Shown here: positions 24,255-33,842 of the stretch, piece after piece | How positions within the stretch are numbered: the stretch's first letter is position 1 | Layout: every line of letters begins with the position of its first letter | DNA from: Acidobacteriota bacterium | Lineage (GTDB): Bacteria; Acidobacteriota; UBA6911 | DNA: 41,467 nucleotides | NCBI GenBank assembly: GCA_016929335.1 | Contig: JAFGIY010000128.1 | Coordinates: 1-41,467, forward strand | Direction: 5' to 3' | Position numbers and translations under genes: made by a program | The notes under the pieces: model-generated | Seen by the model: the letters and a program-made list of their open reading frames with translations, nothing else | Told to the model about the DNA's origin: nothing | Databases searched by the model: none

Positions 24255-25373
24255 ATGGCAAATGAGGAGCATCTTTCCATTCTCAAAGAGGGAGTTGGAA
24301 GCTGGAATCGGTGGAGAAAGGAATATCCCGACATAGGCCTTGATCTAAGCGAGGTTAAGCTGAGGGAAGCGAACCTCCGCAATATTGATTTGACCGGCGC
24401 GAACCTGTTCCGGGCGGATCTGGGCAATTCGGATCTGTATGAAGCGGATCTTCGCGGAGCGGACCTCCGCCGCGCCGGTCTTCATGGGGCAAATCTCAAC
24501 GGCGCCAGGCTCTCAGGCGCGAAACTCGAAGAGGCAGACCTTAGCGGCGCCGAACTGGGATGGGCGGAGCTGAATAGGGCAAGTCTTTTCAGGGCAAAAC
24601 TTGTCGGCGCAAAGCTCATGGGAGCAAAACTAAACGACGCAAACCTTTGCCGAGCGGATATGAGATGGGCAGAAATCATCCTGGCAAACCTCGTTAAGGC
24701 GAACCTCCATAGTGCTAATCTTGCCGGAGCAAATCTTATTGGCGCAAAACTAATAGAGTCAAACCTTCGTGATGCGATCATGGGATCTGCAAATCTCAGC
24801 GATGTAGATCTTCGGCGCGCGGATCTTCGAGGAGCCAATCTGGTCGAGTCGATCCTCCGCAGAGCAAAACTGGGTGGTGCGGATCTCAGTCAAGCGGATT
24901 TGAGGAGAGCAAACCTGTCGGATGCCAACATGGACGAAGCCAATCTCTCGGGGACAAAGCTAAATGAAGCTCGTTTTTCAGGCTGGTCTTTAAAGGGCGT
25001 AATCTGTGAAGCAGCCTATTGGGACAAAGATGCAAAAACTCCAGTCAAATATAAGCCCGGTGAGTTCGAGAAGCTCTACTCAGAAAAGCCGGTCATATTG
25101 CTGCAATATGCACGAGAGATATCTTCATTGGAAACCTCCTCCCTGCCGGCTGTGATTTCGGAAATTGCCTCACGACACCCCGGGTGTCTTCTTCGCATGA
25201 AGTCTTTGGCCCTGAAAAATGAAGGAACCATAGTCGAAATTGCTGTGGATGAGTCCGGCGGATTGAGCGTGCCGATATTGAAACAGGAGCTGATGAAGGC
25301 CTCTCAACGATGGCGCCTCGCCTTAAGAGGATTACTGCATTCCAGGGGTCGGACCGACGCAAGCCGTCTATAG
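24255..25373 (+). CDS. pentapeptide-repeat protein with an unassigned C-terminal domain
   Basis: Of 372 residues, about 28-250 form an almost unbroken A(D/N)LXX pentapeptide repeat (for example ANLFRADLGNSDLYEADLRG), which folds as a right-handed quadrilateral beta-helix of roughly eleven coils. The N-terminus (MANEEHLSILKEGVGSWNRWRKEYP) is the helical leader common in these proteins, where LLKEGVEAWNRWR-type sequences precede the coil. The last 110 or so residues (from EKPVILLQYAREIS to RWRLALRGLL) form a separate alpha/beta-looking domain that I do not recognise. The function is unknown. It is divergent from the sigma/CHAT operon across a 486-bp space and may belong to the same locus. The stop is followed at once by the decayed sirtuin gene on the other strand. 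Confidence 0.9.
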   Translation: MANEEHLSILKEGVGSWNRWRKEYPDIGLDLSEVKLREANLRNIDLTGANLFRADLGNSDLYEADLRGADLRRAGLHGANLNGARLSGAKLEEADLSGAELGWAELNRASLFRAKLVGAKLMGAKLNDANLCRADMRWAEIILANLVKANLHSANLAGANLIGAKLIESNLRDAIMGSANLSDVDLRRADLRGANLVESILRRAKLGGADLSQADLRRANLSDANMDEANLSGTKLNEARFSGWSLKGVICEAAYWDKDAKTPVKYKPGEFEKLYSEKPVILLQYAREISSLETSSLPAVISEIASRHPGCLLRMKSLALKNEGTIVEIAVDESGGLSVPILKQELMKASQRWRLALRGLLHSRGRTDASRL

Positions 25374-25439
25374 TCAAAAGGTAAGCTCGATTTTGATGGT
25401 CAAAAACAGTCTTAAACTAGATTTTTATACCCCATTTTT

Positions 25440-25805
25440 TTATTCTAAGAAAATCCGGCCTCGTTCCGTCCATTTAAGAGATAAATTCAAATAAATGAAT
25501 ATCCACAAAATCGTCCATGAATGCACTATCCGGCGATGATAAATGGGTGTCCACAAAGAATTTTCATTTTCCAGTATTGGCGGCGCGCGTCTTCGCTGTC
25601 CAAAAAAGTCCCGATACAGGACGGGTTGGTATTTGCTCCAGATTCCTCCCGGACTGCGGAAGTCGGCAATGCCGCTTTTGGTGCTGATCCCTGCACCCGT
25701 GAAGGCAATGGCTTGCCTGGATTCGGCAATAAGCTGCGCAATTTTTTCTACAGCGTTCTGTTCATAGTTCACGATTATATTTATTACATGAAAGCCTTTG
25801 ATCAA
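25440..25805 (-). pseudogene. Sir2 family NAD-dependent deacylase, truncated and frameshifted
   Basis: From 25805 the frame reads IAQLIAESRQAIAFTGAGISTKSGIADFRSPGGIWSKYQPV, the N-terminal NAD-binding part of a sirtuin with its GAGIS and GIADFRSPGG motifs. Near 25620 the match jumps to another frame (FLDSEDARRQYWKMK), which continues the family sequence and then runs into a stop at 25526. Nothing of the remaining two thirds of a sirtuin, including the catalytic His and the zinc cysteines, is present. A frameshift and a large 3' deletion have therefore inactivated it. It overlaps the promoter region of the divergent lhr gene. Confidence 0.85.
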
Positions 25806-25858
25806 GATAAGATCTCACAAATACAAATCGAGGTCGGCGTCGATATCGGGATCGATGA

Positions 25859-28800
25859 ATGAAAACGACGACCCCGCCCCGAATAAATGAGGCTCTAATT
25901 CGACCCATGGATCCGTTGAGCATCTTTCATCCCGTAATTCGCGAATGGTTCAAGCGCCGGTTCACTGCTCCGACGGAGGCTCAGGCTTTGGGCTGGCCGG
26001 CTATAGCACAGGGCCGCCATACTTTGATATCGGCACCTACCGGATCCGGGAAGACTCTGGCGGCATTTCTTTTATGCATTGACCGTCTTCTGTGCGCCGC
26101 CGAGAAAAATGAGCTGACGGATTCCGCGCAGGTGGTTTATGTCTCTCCTCTGAAAGCGTTGTCCAACGACATTCACCGGAATCTTTCCGAACCGTTGCAG
26201 GAAATATCTCAACTGGCCGGAGAGCGGGGGCTGGTTATTCCGGATATCCGGATTGCTGTCCGAACCGGGGATACGCCTGCGCATGAGCGTCAGATGCGCG
26301 CTCGAAAACCGCCGCACATCTGGATCACAACGCCGGAATCACTTTACATCCTTCTGACTTCCGAGAGCGGGCGGCGGGGCCTGGCCGGAGTGCATACCCT
26401 GATTCTTGATGAAATACACTCCATCGCTGGAAATAAACGAGGGTCTTATCTTGCTCTTTCCGTAGAGCGTCTCTGCGCTCTTGCGGGAAGGCCGATCGTT
26501 CGGATCGGATTGAGCGCGACGATACGTCCTATTCGTGAAGTCGCTCATTTTCTCGTCGGGACAAACGAACTGAATCCGGACGGGACGCCACGCTGTACCA
26601 TTGTGGATACGGGCCATCTGCGCGAGATGGACCTGCAGATAGAAATGCCCGATGCCGAGCTGGGGCCGATCGCAACGCTGGAGCTGCTGGATGAGACGAT
26701 CTCCCGCATTGCCAGCCTTATTCGCGAGCAAAGGACGACGCTTGTTTTTGTCAATACGCGACGGCTCGTAGAACGAATTGCGCACCGATTATCGCTCATG
26801 ATCGGTGAAGAGAATATCGTGGCACATCACGGAAGCCTTTCGCAAAAGACCCGCCTGCAGGCTGAAGAGCGTCTGAAGAGCGGCAGCGTGCAGGTCTGCG
26901 TCGCGACCGCCTCTCTCGAGCTTGGCATCGACATCGGCGCCGTGGATCTTGTCTGCCAGCTAGGATCTCCGCGGTCGATAGGAGTCCTGTTGCAGCGCGT
27001 AGGAAGATCCGGTCACTGGCTCGGCGGATTTCCCCGCGGCCGCGTCTTCCCGCTCACACGCGACGAGCTGATCGAATGCGCTGCCTTGATCTATGCAATT
27101 CGAAGGGGCGTGCTGGACACGATCAGCATCCCTCCATGGCCCCTGGATATCCTTGCACAACAGATCGTGGCCATGTGCGCCGCGGAGGACTGGAAGGCGG
27201 AGGATCTCTTCCGAATCCTCTGCGGCGCCTATGCCTATCGCGCGCTGCCTCGCGCATCATTTGACGGGGTCGTCAAAATGCTTTCGGAAGGATTTGCGAC
27301 ACAGCTCGGACGCAGGTCTGCTTATCTTCATTACGACAGCATCCATGGGATTTTGCGGGGACGGCGGGGCGCACGCCTGGCAGCGCTGACGAGCGGCGGC
27401 GCGATTCCCGATAATGCAAATTACGATGTTGTGGCCGAACCCGACGGTACCTATGTCGGCAGCGTCTATGAAGATTTTGCCGCTGAAAGCATGGCCGGTG
27501 AAGTTTTCCTTCTCGGGAACACCTCATGGCGAATACGCCGCATCGAAAAGGGCAGAGTCCTGGTAGAAGATGCGCACGGGCAGGCTCCCGATATCCCGTT
27601 CTGGAGAGGGGAGGCGCCCGCAAGAACAACCGAACTCTCGCAGCTGATTTCCGAAGTACGGGAGGGAATAGACCTGCGGATGCCGGACCACGGTGCCTGT
27701 CTGAAATGGCTTGTCGAGGAAGTCGGCGTTTCCCCTAATGGTGCGGAGCAGGCGTGCGCCTACATCATGGAAGGGAAGCGGATACTGGGAGCGGTGCCCG
27801 GCATATCCAATGTAGTCGCCGAAAGGTTTTTTGATGAGACCGGTGGAATGCAGCTGGTTCTGCACGCTCCCTTCGGCGCGAGAATCAACAAAGCCTGGGG
27901 CCTTGCTTTGCGCAAGCGGATCTGCGGCCGATACAATGCAGAACTTCAGGCTTCCGCCACCGACGACGGCATCAATCTTTCTTTAGGCCCCCGGCATTCG
28001 TTCCCTCTGAATGATCTTTTGCTCCTTCTCAGCCCGGAGAATTTGGATCAGACGCTGATTCAGGCAGTCCTTGCATCCCCCATATTTATAACCCGCTGGC
28101 GGTGGACCGTCACCCGCTCCTTAGCGCTTTTGCGTTTTGTGGGCGGGAAACGCGTACCTCCTCCTCTCCAGCGCATGCGATCCGATGACCTGCTGGCCTC
28201 GGTCTTGCCCGATTCTGCGCACTTCCCGGAAGGCGGTTCGCTGCTGCCCGATCATCCGCTTCTGTTTGAAGCGCTGCGTGACTGCCTCCACGATGCGATG
28301 GACAGCGAAGGGCTGCGCCGGGTGCTCCGGAAAATCGAATGCGGAGAAATACAGTTTTCCGGCAGGGACACGCCGATGCCTTCGGTCTTTTCGCACCAGA
28401 TTCTGAACGCGATGCCCTATGCGTTTCTCGATAATGCACCCATTGAAGAACGAAGAGCGCGCGCCGTTATCCTGCGCCGGGCGCTTCCGGAGCATGCCGA
28501 CGAATTAGGCACACTGAATCCCGATGCCATCCGCAGCGCTTCGGAGGATGCCTGGCCGCCGGTCCGCGATGCGGAAGAACTGCACGATGCTCTGCTCGGA
28601 TTAATCCTCCTTCCCGAGGGCCTGTTTAGCCGCTTCCCGGAACGGGCTCCGGAATGGATGGACATGCTCATTCGAGACGGGCGCGCGTTTAACCTGGAGA
28701 TAAACGGCCGAAAGTATTTTGCGGCGACCGAAGCTGCAAACCTTTTGCCGCTGAAGAGCGAGAATAATCGTGAGCAGTCGTCCGGCGAGCATCCGCTCGT

Positions 28801-30163
28801 TCCAACCATTCGCGGATGGATTGAGGTAAGCGGCCCTCTTACCGTAGCCGGATTGGCCGGGATGCTGGGCTTCCCGGCGGAAGAGGTATCGACCGCATTG
28901 GCGCATCTGGAAAACACCGGCCTTGTCCTGCGCGGATTCTTTACCATTCAGGATGAGGAGGAGTTTTGCGACCGGCGCATCCTGGCGAGAATTCATCGGG
29001 CGACAATCGCTCATTTGCGCAGGGAGATCGAGCCGGTAGCGCCTGCGGTTTTTCTCAGCTTTCTTTTTGAGTGGCAGCACATTGCATCCGATGCGCAGCT
29101 GAGCGGCGAGCAGGGAGTTCTGGAAGCGATCGATCAACTCCAGGGATTCGAATCTGCCGGCGCTGCCTGGGAGGATGAGATCCTCAAAGCGAGAGTCTCG
29201 GACTATAAGCCTGAGTTTCTTGATGCGCTTTGCCTCGGAGGAGATGTGATATGGGGCAGGTGGAGGCGCAGGACAACCCAGGCTGAAGTTCCGGCCCGCA
29301 GGCCGGGCATTACACGCGCGGCCCCGCTCGGGCTGGGCATACGAGAAGATCTGCCGTGGTTGCTCGATGAAAATCCTGCCGACGAAACGGCATTGTCCAA
29401 CTCCGCGAGGGATATCCTGGAGTTCCTGCACAGCCATGGCGCCTCTTTCTTCCCCGAAATCAGTGCCGGCACGAGGCACTTGCCCTCAGAAGTGGAAGAA
29501 GCTCTGTGGCAGCTCGTTGCCGCCGGATTGGTCACGGCCGACTCTTTTGCCGCTCTCCGGTCTCTGGTCACCGGGGAAACCAAGAAGCTGGAACACTCGC
29601 GCCGGCGCCGGCGCCAACCGCGCCGGACACGTGAAGGACGATGGTCTCTGCTTGAAGTAAAGGGCAGCCTTCCCGCAGACAAGGCCGAGTTCTGGGCACA
29701 GCAATATATACGTCGCTATGGCATCTTCTGCCGCGAGCTGCTTGTGCGCGAGACTTCTGCTCCGCCCTGGCGTGAACTGCTGAGAGTCCTGCGTCGCTCC
29801 GAAGCGCGTGGCGAAATACGGGGAGGGCGGTTCATCGCCGGTCTGAATGGAGAGCAGTTTGCATTGCCGGAGGCGGTGGAATCGCTGCGCGCTTTGCGCA
29901 GGAAGCCAATCCAGGGACGGTATGTAAGAATTTCAGCCTGCGATCCGCTGAATCTTGCAGGCATCCTGACTCCCGGCGCGCGGATCACGGCCGTTCTTGG
30001 AAACCGGATTCTTTATCGTGACGGAGTCCCTGTCGCCGCAGCTGAAAATACCCAGATCCGCCTCCTGGCGTCGATCGAGCCGGAAGAGCGAACGATCGTG
30101 AACCGACTACTGGATGAACGGCCGATCGTGATTCGAGATTCGAAATTCGAGATTCGAGATTGA
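25859..30163 (+). CDS. lhr: Lhr-family large ATP-dependent helicase
   Basis: At 1434 residues this is a full-length Lhr (large helicase-related) superfamily 2 helicase, a 3'-5' nucleic-acid translocase in characterised members. Helicase motifs in order: Q-motif region FTAPTEAQALGWPAI, Walker A SAPTGSGKT (58-66), VYVSPLKALSND, TTPESLY, DEIH (184-187), SAT (219-221), then VNTRRLVERIAHRL, VAHHGSLSQKTR, ATASLELGIDIGAVDLV and QRVGRSGH. The Lhr core region with its winged helix follows, then the long C-terminal extension typical of bacterial Lhr. The start has no strong ribosome-binding site; ATG at codon 17 is an alternative. The last residues (VIRDSKFEIRD) are encoded by a GATTCGA repeat and are probably an added tail. 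Confidence 0.95.
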   Translation: MKTTTPPRINEALIRPMDPLSIFHPVIREWFKRRFTAPTEAQALGWPAIAQGRHTLISAPTGSGKTLAAFLLCIDRLLCAAEKNELTDSAQVVYVSPLKALSNDIHRNLSEPLQEISQLAGERGLVIPDIRIAVRTGDTPAHERQMRARKPPHIWITTPESLYILLTSESGRRGLAGVHTLILDEIHSIAGNKRGSYLALSVERLCALAGRPIVRIGLSATIRPIREVAHFLVGTNELNPDGTPRCTIVDTGHLREMDLQIEMPDAELGPIATLELLDETISRIASLIREQRTTLVFVNTRRLVERIAHRLSLMIGEENIVAHHGSLSQKTRLQAEERLKSGSVQVCVATASLELGIDIGAVDLVCQLGSPRSIGVLLQRVGRSGHWLGGFPRGRVFPLTRDELIECAALIYAIRRGVLDTISIPPWPLDILAQQIVAMCAAEDWKAEDLFRILCGAYAYRALPRASFDGVVKMLSEGFATQLGRRSAYLHYDSIHGILRGRRGARLAALTSGGAIPDNANYDVVAEPDGTYVGSVYEDFAAESMAGEVFLLGNTSWRIRRIEKGRVLVEDAHGQAPDIPFWRGEAPARTTELSQLISEVREGIDLRMPDHGACLKWLVEEVGVSPNGAEQACAYIMEGKRILGAVPGISNVVAERFFDETGGMQLVLHAPFGARINKAWGLALRKRICGRYNAELQASATDDGINLSLGPRHSFPLNDLLLLLSPENLDQTLIQAVLASPIFITRWRWTVTRSLALLRFVGGKRVPPPLQRMRSDDLLASVLPDSAHFPEGGSLLPDHPLLFEALRDCLHDAMDSEGLRRVLRKIECGEIQFSGRDTPMPSVFSHQILNAMPYAFLDNAPIEERRARAVILRRALPEHADELGTLNPDAIRSASEDAWPPVRDAEELHDALLGLILLPEGLFSRFPERAPEWMDMLIRDGRAFNLEINGRKYFAATEAANLLPLKSENNREQSSGEHPLVPTIRGWIEVSGPLTVAGLAGMLGFPAEEVSTALAHLENTGLVLRGFFTIQDEEEFCDRRILARIHRATIAHLRREIEPVAPAVFLSFLFEWQHIASDAQLSGEQGVLEAIDQLQGFESAGAAWEDEILKARVSDYKPEFLDALCLGGDVIWGRWRRRTTQAEVPARRPGITRAAPLGLGIREDLPWLLDENPADETALSNSARDILEFLHSHGASFFPEISAGTRHLPSEVEEALWQLVAAGLVTADSFAALRSLVTGETKKLEHSRRRRRQPRRTREGRWSLLEVKGSLPADKAEFWAQQYIRRYGIFCRELLVRETSAPPWRELLRVLRRSEARGEIRGGRFIAGLNGEQFALPEAVESLRALRRKPIQGRYVRISACDPLNLAGILTPGARITAVLGNRILYRDGVPVAAAENTQIRLLASIEPEERTIVNRLLDERPIVIRDSKFEIRD

Positions 30164-30331
30164 AAAAGCAGATCGATTTTATTAAAAAGACCTCGACCTG
30201 GCCGTGGACTTGGACGCTTTTTGGGTTCGTCCAAATCCAAATCGAGGTTCAGATTGAGGACGAGGTCGAAGTGCGGATTTGGTGATTTTGTGCAGATTGC
30301 CGTTTAAGCACGAATCTTGAATCTCGAATCC
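30130..30331. repeat. GATTCGA-family repeats bounding a composite hairpin
   Basis: The left arm (30130-30161) is a run of GATTCGA/AATTCGA units; a partial inverted copy lies at 30311-30330. Between them GACCTCG (30189-30195) pairs with CGAGGTC (30261-30267), and GGACTTGGACG (30206-30216) pairs with CGTCCAAATCC (30228-30238). It occupies the space between lhr and the sigma-54 activator and overlaps the lhr 3' end. Confidence 0.6.
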
Positions 30332-30413
30332 AGTTACTTCTGCCTTGATCTTCGCCCGACAGTTCTGTAGCTTCATGTTTCACCAAAACATATTTGTAGA
30401 ATGGGCGGATGCG

Positions 30414-31946
30414 ATGTACACCACGGAATTCAAAGAAAGCAAACGGCTGGCCACGATGCTGGAGCTGAACAAGGCTCTTTCGGGAACGCTCAGTCTCAAA
30501 CATTCTCTCCACAGGGTGCTGGAGATTCTGGAGCAGCGTTACGGGATGTTTCGAAGCACGATAACGCTGTTGCGCGAGGATTCGGAGCTGCATATTGAAG
30601 CGTCCTTCGGCCTCACCGACGAAGGCCAGCGCGCCCATTATGCCCTCGGAGAGGGGATAACCGGACGGGTGGTCGAAAGCGGAAAACCGATCGTGGTTCC
30701 GCAGGCGAGCCGTGAACCCATGCTGCTGAACCGTGCTGCGAAAAGAAAAGGACTGAAAGAAGAACTGAGCTACATTTGCGTTCCCATCACAACCGGACGC
30801 AAGGCCATCGGCGCGCTCGGCGTGGATTTGCGGTTCAAGAAGGAGCGGGATTACGCCCCCATCGTACAGTTCCTGCGCGTTGTGGCCTGCATGATCGGCC
30901 AGGCCGTGAGAGTGGAGCAGCTGGTGGAGGCGGAAACCCATCGTCTCGTGGAAGAAAACATCCATCTGCGCGAAGAGCTTCGCGAGCGATACGATTTTTC
31001 CAACATGATCGGCAGCAGCGGCGGTATGCGGCAGGTATACGAGCAGATCTCGCAGGTGGCCGCGACAAATACGACTGTGCTGATCCGTGGCGAATCAGGA
31101 ACAGGCAAAGAGCTCATCGCGCATGCCCTGCATTACAATTCTCCAAGAGCAAAGAAACCTTTCGTAAAAGTCAGCTGTGCGGCGCTTCCGGATACTCTGA
31201 TCGAATCGGAAATGTTTGGTTATGAGAAGGGCGCATTTACCGGAGCTCAGGCCCGCAAGCCCGGACGTCTGGAACTGGCGGAAGGCGGGACTTTGTTTCT
31301 AGATGAGGTAGGAGACCTGAATCTGACGACACAGATCAAGCTGCTGCGGGTTATTCAGGGGCGGGAATATGAGCGGCTGGGGAGCACCTCGACCATAAAA
31401 ATAAACGTAAGGCTGATTGCAGCCACGAATAAGGATTTGGAAAAGGCGATCGCCGACGGGCTTTTCCGCGAAGATCTCTACTACCGTTTGAACGTTTTCA
31501 CCATTTTCGTTCCTCCTTTGCGGGAGCGCAAACCCGATGTGATGGCACTGGCGGATTTTTTCCTGGAAAAATATTCAAAAGAGCACGGCAAGAACATCCG
31601 CCGCATTTCCACTCCCGCGATTGACATGCTGATGAGTTACCACTGGCCCGGGAATGTGCGTGAACTGGAAAATACCATGGAACGGGCGGTGCTGGTTTGC
31701 GACGGCAATGTCATTTACGGCCACCACCTTCCGCCTACGCTCCAGACCGCAGAGGCTTCCGGAACGGCGGTAAGAGTCTCGCTTGCAGAAGCCGTGGCAG
31801 CGTATGAAAAAGATCTCATCCAGGATGCGCTCAAGATGACCCGAGGCAACCGGAGCAAAGCGGCGCGCCAGCTCAGCACTACAGACCGGATCCTCAACTA
31901 CAAAATCAAAAATCTCGGCATCGACTGCCGACGCTTCCGCAAATAG
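30414..31946 (+). CDS. GAF-domain sigma-54-dependent transcriptional activator
   Basis: This 510-residue protein is a NifA-like enhancer-binding protein. A GAF domain (about 15-180) senses a small ligand or redox state. The AAA+ domain has Walker A GESGTGKE (about 226-233), the sigma-54 contact loop GAFTGA (about 272-277), Walker [10 protein letters not shown] and the [11 protein letters not shown] sensor region, so it should open sigma-54 promoters with ATP. A Fis-type helix-turn-helix (about 478-505, [25 protein letters not shown]) binds DNA. The frame is open from 30345; ATG 30414 is chosen because [12 protein letters not shown] begins the conserved part, but an upstream start cannot be excluded. 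I saw no convincing -24/-12 sigma-54 promoter in the window, so its targets are probably elsewhere. Confidence 0.93.
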   Translation: MYTTEFKESKRLATMLELNKALSGTLSLKHSLHRVLEILEQRYGMFRSTITLLREDSELHIEASFGLTDEGQRAHYALGEGITGRVVESGKPIVVPQASREPMLLNRAAKRKGLKEELSYICVPITTGRKAIGALGVDLRFKKERDYAPIVQFLRVVACMIGQAVRVEQLVEAETHRLVEENIHLREELRERYDFSNMIGSSGGMRQVYEQISQVAATNTTVLIRGESGTGKELIAHALHYNSPRAKKPFVKVSCAALPDTLIESEMFGYEKGAFTGAQARKPGRLELAEGGTLFLDEVGDLNLTTQIKLLRVIQGREYERLGSTSTIKINVRLIAATNKDLEKAIADGLFREDLYYRLNVFTIFVPPLRERKPDVMALADFFLEKYSKEHGKNIRRISTPAIDMLMSYHWPGNVRELENTMERAVLVCDGNVIYGHHLPPTLQTAEASGTAVRVSLAEAVAAYEKDLIQDALKMTRGNRSKAARQLSTTDRILNYKIKNLGIDCRRFRK

Positions 31947-31985
31947 GCCGCACCTGCAATCCAAATCCAGCCTGGCCCGCCGGTT

Positions 31986-33260
31986 TTACAGGATGCAGTT
32001 GGGCCGGCCGGCCACGCGGCGGGCGACGGTATCGTAAAGCCAGTCTTCGAGGCCCCGGGCAAGATAGAAGCGGGGATAGAGAAGATCCTGCTCTGAAGAA
32101 ATCAGGCCCTCCTCCATTGCCAGGCGCGCGATTTCCGTGCCGGGATAAATACGAATTCCTAAACTGAGCCGAAGGCTGTCGAGTTCAAGCGATTCGGCAA
32201 AGGCCAGGCTTTCTTCCACGGAATCCCGGTTTTCGCCCGGCCCGCCGAGCAGAAGAAATCCCATCCGGCGAATTCCGTTTAGACGGAGCATTTCGGACGT
32301 GCGCCGTACCTCTTGTGTATCAAATTGCTTGTGCATATTGCGAAGCATGCTCTCGGCGCCGCTTTCGAAGCCCATGCTGACCTCCCTGCACCCGGCTCCG
32401 GCCATCATCTCGATAAGCTTTGGCGAAAGCCCGCCCGGATAAAGTATGCATCGCCAGGATATGTCGAGACCTGCTGTGATGATCTGCGAACAGAGCTGGG
32501 TCGCATAGGAAGGAGGAAGGTTGAAGGTGTTATCCACAAAATAAAAATGCCGAAATCCTTCGTCAACCCATCGCTTCATCCAGGCAACAATGCTTTCCGG
32601 CGAGCGCCATCGAACGGATCTGCCCTCGATGGTGGGCGTTGAGCAGTAACTGCATGACATGGGACAGCCGCGCCGTGTCTGAACGGGAACCGGAGCATTT
32701 GCAGCTCCTGACAGCGATCGTGCCAGAAGAGCAGGATCGGGCAGCGGGAATGCATCCAGATCTCGGCAAAAAGAGCGCCTTACAGACGCGGATTTGTTTT
32801 TGAGGTAGAGTCCGGGCAGCGTATCCAGGTTTTTGCTTTCTTGAAGCCTGCGGAGGAGTTCCGGAAAGACCGCTTCGCCTTCGCCTTGAATGCCCATGTC
32901 GGCGCCGAGATATTCCAGAATGGGCTGCGGGAGGATGCTGAATCCGGCGCCACCGAGGATTAGGGGGGCCGAGGATGCTTCTCTGCAGCATTCTACGGCC
33001 TCGCGCGCCTGGTCCAGCAGAAACCGGGTATCGCGCATACTCTGATCGTCGATATTGCGCACCGATATGCCGATCACTTCCGGTCTGAAATCCGAGATCG
33101 CTTGCAGAATAGCACTATGCGCATCACGTTCGATAAGCAGATCCAGGAGACTCACCTGATGTCCGGCGTTTCCCGCTGCGGCTGAAACGCATGCCATGCC
33201 GAGCGCGGGAACGCGTATATCCACATCCTCACGATTTCCGGATATTAAAAGCACTCGCAT
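31986..33260 (-). CDS. B12-binding domain radical SAM protein
   Basis: The 424-residue enzyme has an N-terminal cobalamin-binding-type Rossmann domain (about 1-140: RVLLISGN, PEVIGISVRN, LILGGAGFSILPQPIL, GEGEAVFPELL) and a radical SAM domain with the [4Fe-4S] cysteines Cys199, Cys203 and Cys206 in RRGCPMSCSYC. The DxHxxG cobalamin-ligating motif is not obvious, which is common in this class. FVDNTFN and CREVSMGFESGAESML match the BchE/Elp3-like radical SAM core. The reaction is unknown. It starts five bases after the Nudix gene stop, so they are one transcription unit with the MoaB and phosphatase genes upstream probable members. Confidence 0.93.
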   Translation of the reverse strand: MRVLLISGNREDVDIRVPALGMACVSAAAGNAGHQVSLLDLLIERDAHSAILQAISDFRPEVIGISVRNIDDQSMRDTRFLLDQAREAVECCREASSAPLILGGAGFSILPQPILEYLGADMGIQGEGEAVFPELLRRLQESKNLDTLPGLYLKNKSASVRRSFCRDLDAFPLPDPALLARSLSGAANAPVPVQTRRGCPMSCSYCSTPTIEGRSVRWRSPESIVAWMKRWVDEGFRHFYFVDNTFNLPPSYATQLCSQIITAGLDISWRCILYPGGLSPKLIEMMAGAGCREVSMGFESGAESMLRNMHKQFDTQEVRRTSEMLRLNGIRRMGFLLLGGPGENRDSVEESLAFAESLELDSLRLSLGIRIYPGTEIARLAMEEGLISSEQDLLYPRFYLARGLEDWLYDTVARRVAGRPNCIL

Positions 33261-33265
33261 TGCCG

Positions 33266-33751
33266 TTACTCACCCCCGAGAGCAGGAATCCGCAATTTCG
33301 CCATTAAGCGTTCGACCAGAGGCCACTGAGCGTTCTTGAGTTTTCTCCTCCCCTCCGGCAGAGAAAAAAACCGGGCGCGGTCCACTTCGGGGAAAAGCTG
33401 AATGCGTCCGGACCGCGGCGGCCATTGCATTTCGAACATGTTACTTCGAACGGGCTGTGAAGGATCGTGATCCCCTTCAAAAGCCCAGCCAAAGACCTCC
33501 TTGCCGCCTTTCTGAATTATGGATCCCAGTTCGAGATAGGGGCCATGGGGTTTAAGCCCGGTCTCTTCCTCAAATTCCCGAACAGCAGCATCCAGAAGAG
33601 GTTCGCCGTCGGGCGGCTCACCCTTTGGGATTGTCCAATACCCATCGTCCTTATTCTGAAACAAAGGCCCACCGGGATGAGCCAGGAAGATCTGGAGATC
33701 CCCATTCCTGAGCCGATACATCAGCAATCCCGCACTGACCCGTGATCGCAT
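33266..33751 (-). CDS. Nudix hydrolase
   Basis: The 161-residue protein carries a complete Nudix box: Gly44, Glu50 and the REFEEETGL core at 58-66 (G-x5-E-x7-REUxEExGU). N-terminal RVSAGLLMYRLRNGDLQIFLAHPGGP and YWTIPKGEP match the MutT-like branch that prokaryotes annotate as Nudix domain-containing or diadenosine-type hydrolases. It would hydrolyse a nucleoside diphosphate linked to another moiety; the substrate is unassigned. It immediately precedes the radical SAM gene with a five-base gap and follows the phosphatase gene by 91 bp. Confidence 0.94.
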   Translation of the reverse strand: MRSRVSAGLLMYRLRNGDLQIFLAHPGGPLFQNKDDGYWTIPKGEPPDGEPLLDAAVREFEEETGLKPHGPYLELGSIIQKGGKEVFGWAFEGDHDPSQPVRSNMFEMQWPPRSGRIQLFPEVDRARFFSLPEGRRKLKNAQWPLVERLMAKLRIPALGGE

Positions 33752-33842
33752 GAACTCACTTTATCACCTGAGCAGGGTTGTTCAAAGTGCGGCGCAAGCA
33801 ATTGTCCGGCCGGCATAAAACAGAGATTGTCCGTGGAAGGTC

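Noticed and set aside
24482..24838. Repetitive minus-strand protein opposite the pentapeptide gene
   Set aside because: It is the reverse-strand shadow of the pentapeptide coding repeat; the repeat pattern is explained by the plus-strand gene.
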